Shown here: positions 5,921-5,944 of the stretch, in pieces | Layout of the letters: each line of letters begins with the position of its first letter | How positions within the stretch are numbered: the first letter of the stretch is position 1 | NCBI GenBank assembly: GCA_902465495.1 | Contig: CABQND010000073.1 | Span: forward strand, 1-5,944 | Direction: 5' to 3' | DNA from: an uncultured Eubacteriales bacterium | Lineage (GTDB): Bacteria; Bacillota; Clostridia; Christensenellales; Borkfalkiaceae | DNA: 5,944 nucleotides | Program-made: the position numbers and the translations under genes | Notes under the pieces: model-generated | The model's database searches: none | The model's input: the letters and a program-made list of their open reading frames with translations, nothing else | What the model was told of the DNA's origin: nothing

Positions 5921-5944
5921 GCATAATAAACGCCGCGCCGCCGC

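Overview
The window looks like a chromosomal segment from an anaerobic Bacillota, most likely a Clostridia-type bacterium. The reasons are strong purine-rich Shine-Dalgarno sites, the giant two-domain acyl-CoA dehydratase activase family, a small YpsA-type SLOG protein and compact XRE regulators. This assignment rests on family resemblance, not on a marker gene.

Region 1 (about 1-4510) is one transcription unit. A well-formed housekeeping-type promoter (147-175) drives a 979-residue double activase with a DUF2229 region. Its stop overlaps by 14 bases the start of a 426-residue protein of the 2-hydroxyglutaryl-CoA dehydratase type. In many related bacteria these two parts are, to my knowledge, one chain of about 1400 residues; here the lengths add up to 1405. 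The first protein should use ATP to drive low-potential electrons through iron-sulfur clusters, and the second carries further conserved cysteines of the electron-accepting or catalytic part. The real substrate is unknown and no substrate-specific dehydratase lies next to the pair. The unit ends at a perfect 22-bp hairpin with poly-A and poly-T flanks (4460-4508), which can stop transcription from both sides.

Region 2 (4554-5889) is clearly more AT-rich and looks accessory. A minus-strand SLOG/YpsA-like gene (4554-5063) converges on the shared terminator. It is divergent from a plus-strand cluster of two XRE-family regulators (5252-5563 and 5656-5889). Between the two regulators is a 26-codon reading frame whose product aligns without gaps to the last 26 residues of the first regulator: an orphan copy of its C-terminal tail. 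The 188-base divergent spacer holds a good extended -10 promoter for the SLOG gene, a weaker candidate promoter for the regulators, and two small dyads just before the first regulator that are candidate operators.

The region up to 146 contains no gene I can assign, and the last 55 bases hold only a weak inverted repeat. I see no tRNA, rRNA, CRISPR array or insertion sequence. The most unusual items are the orphan regulator tail, the split of the activase/dehydratase chain, and the repeated TGAAAT boxes and leader hairpin in front of that operon.
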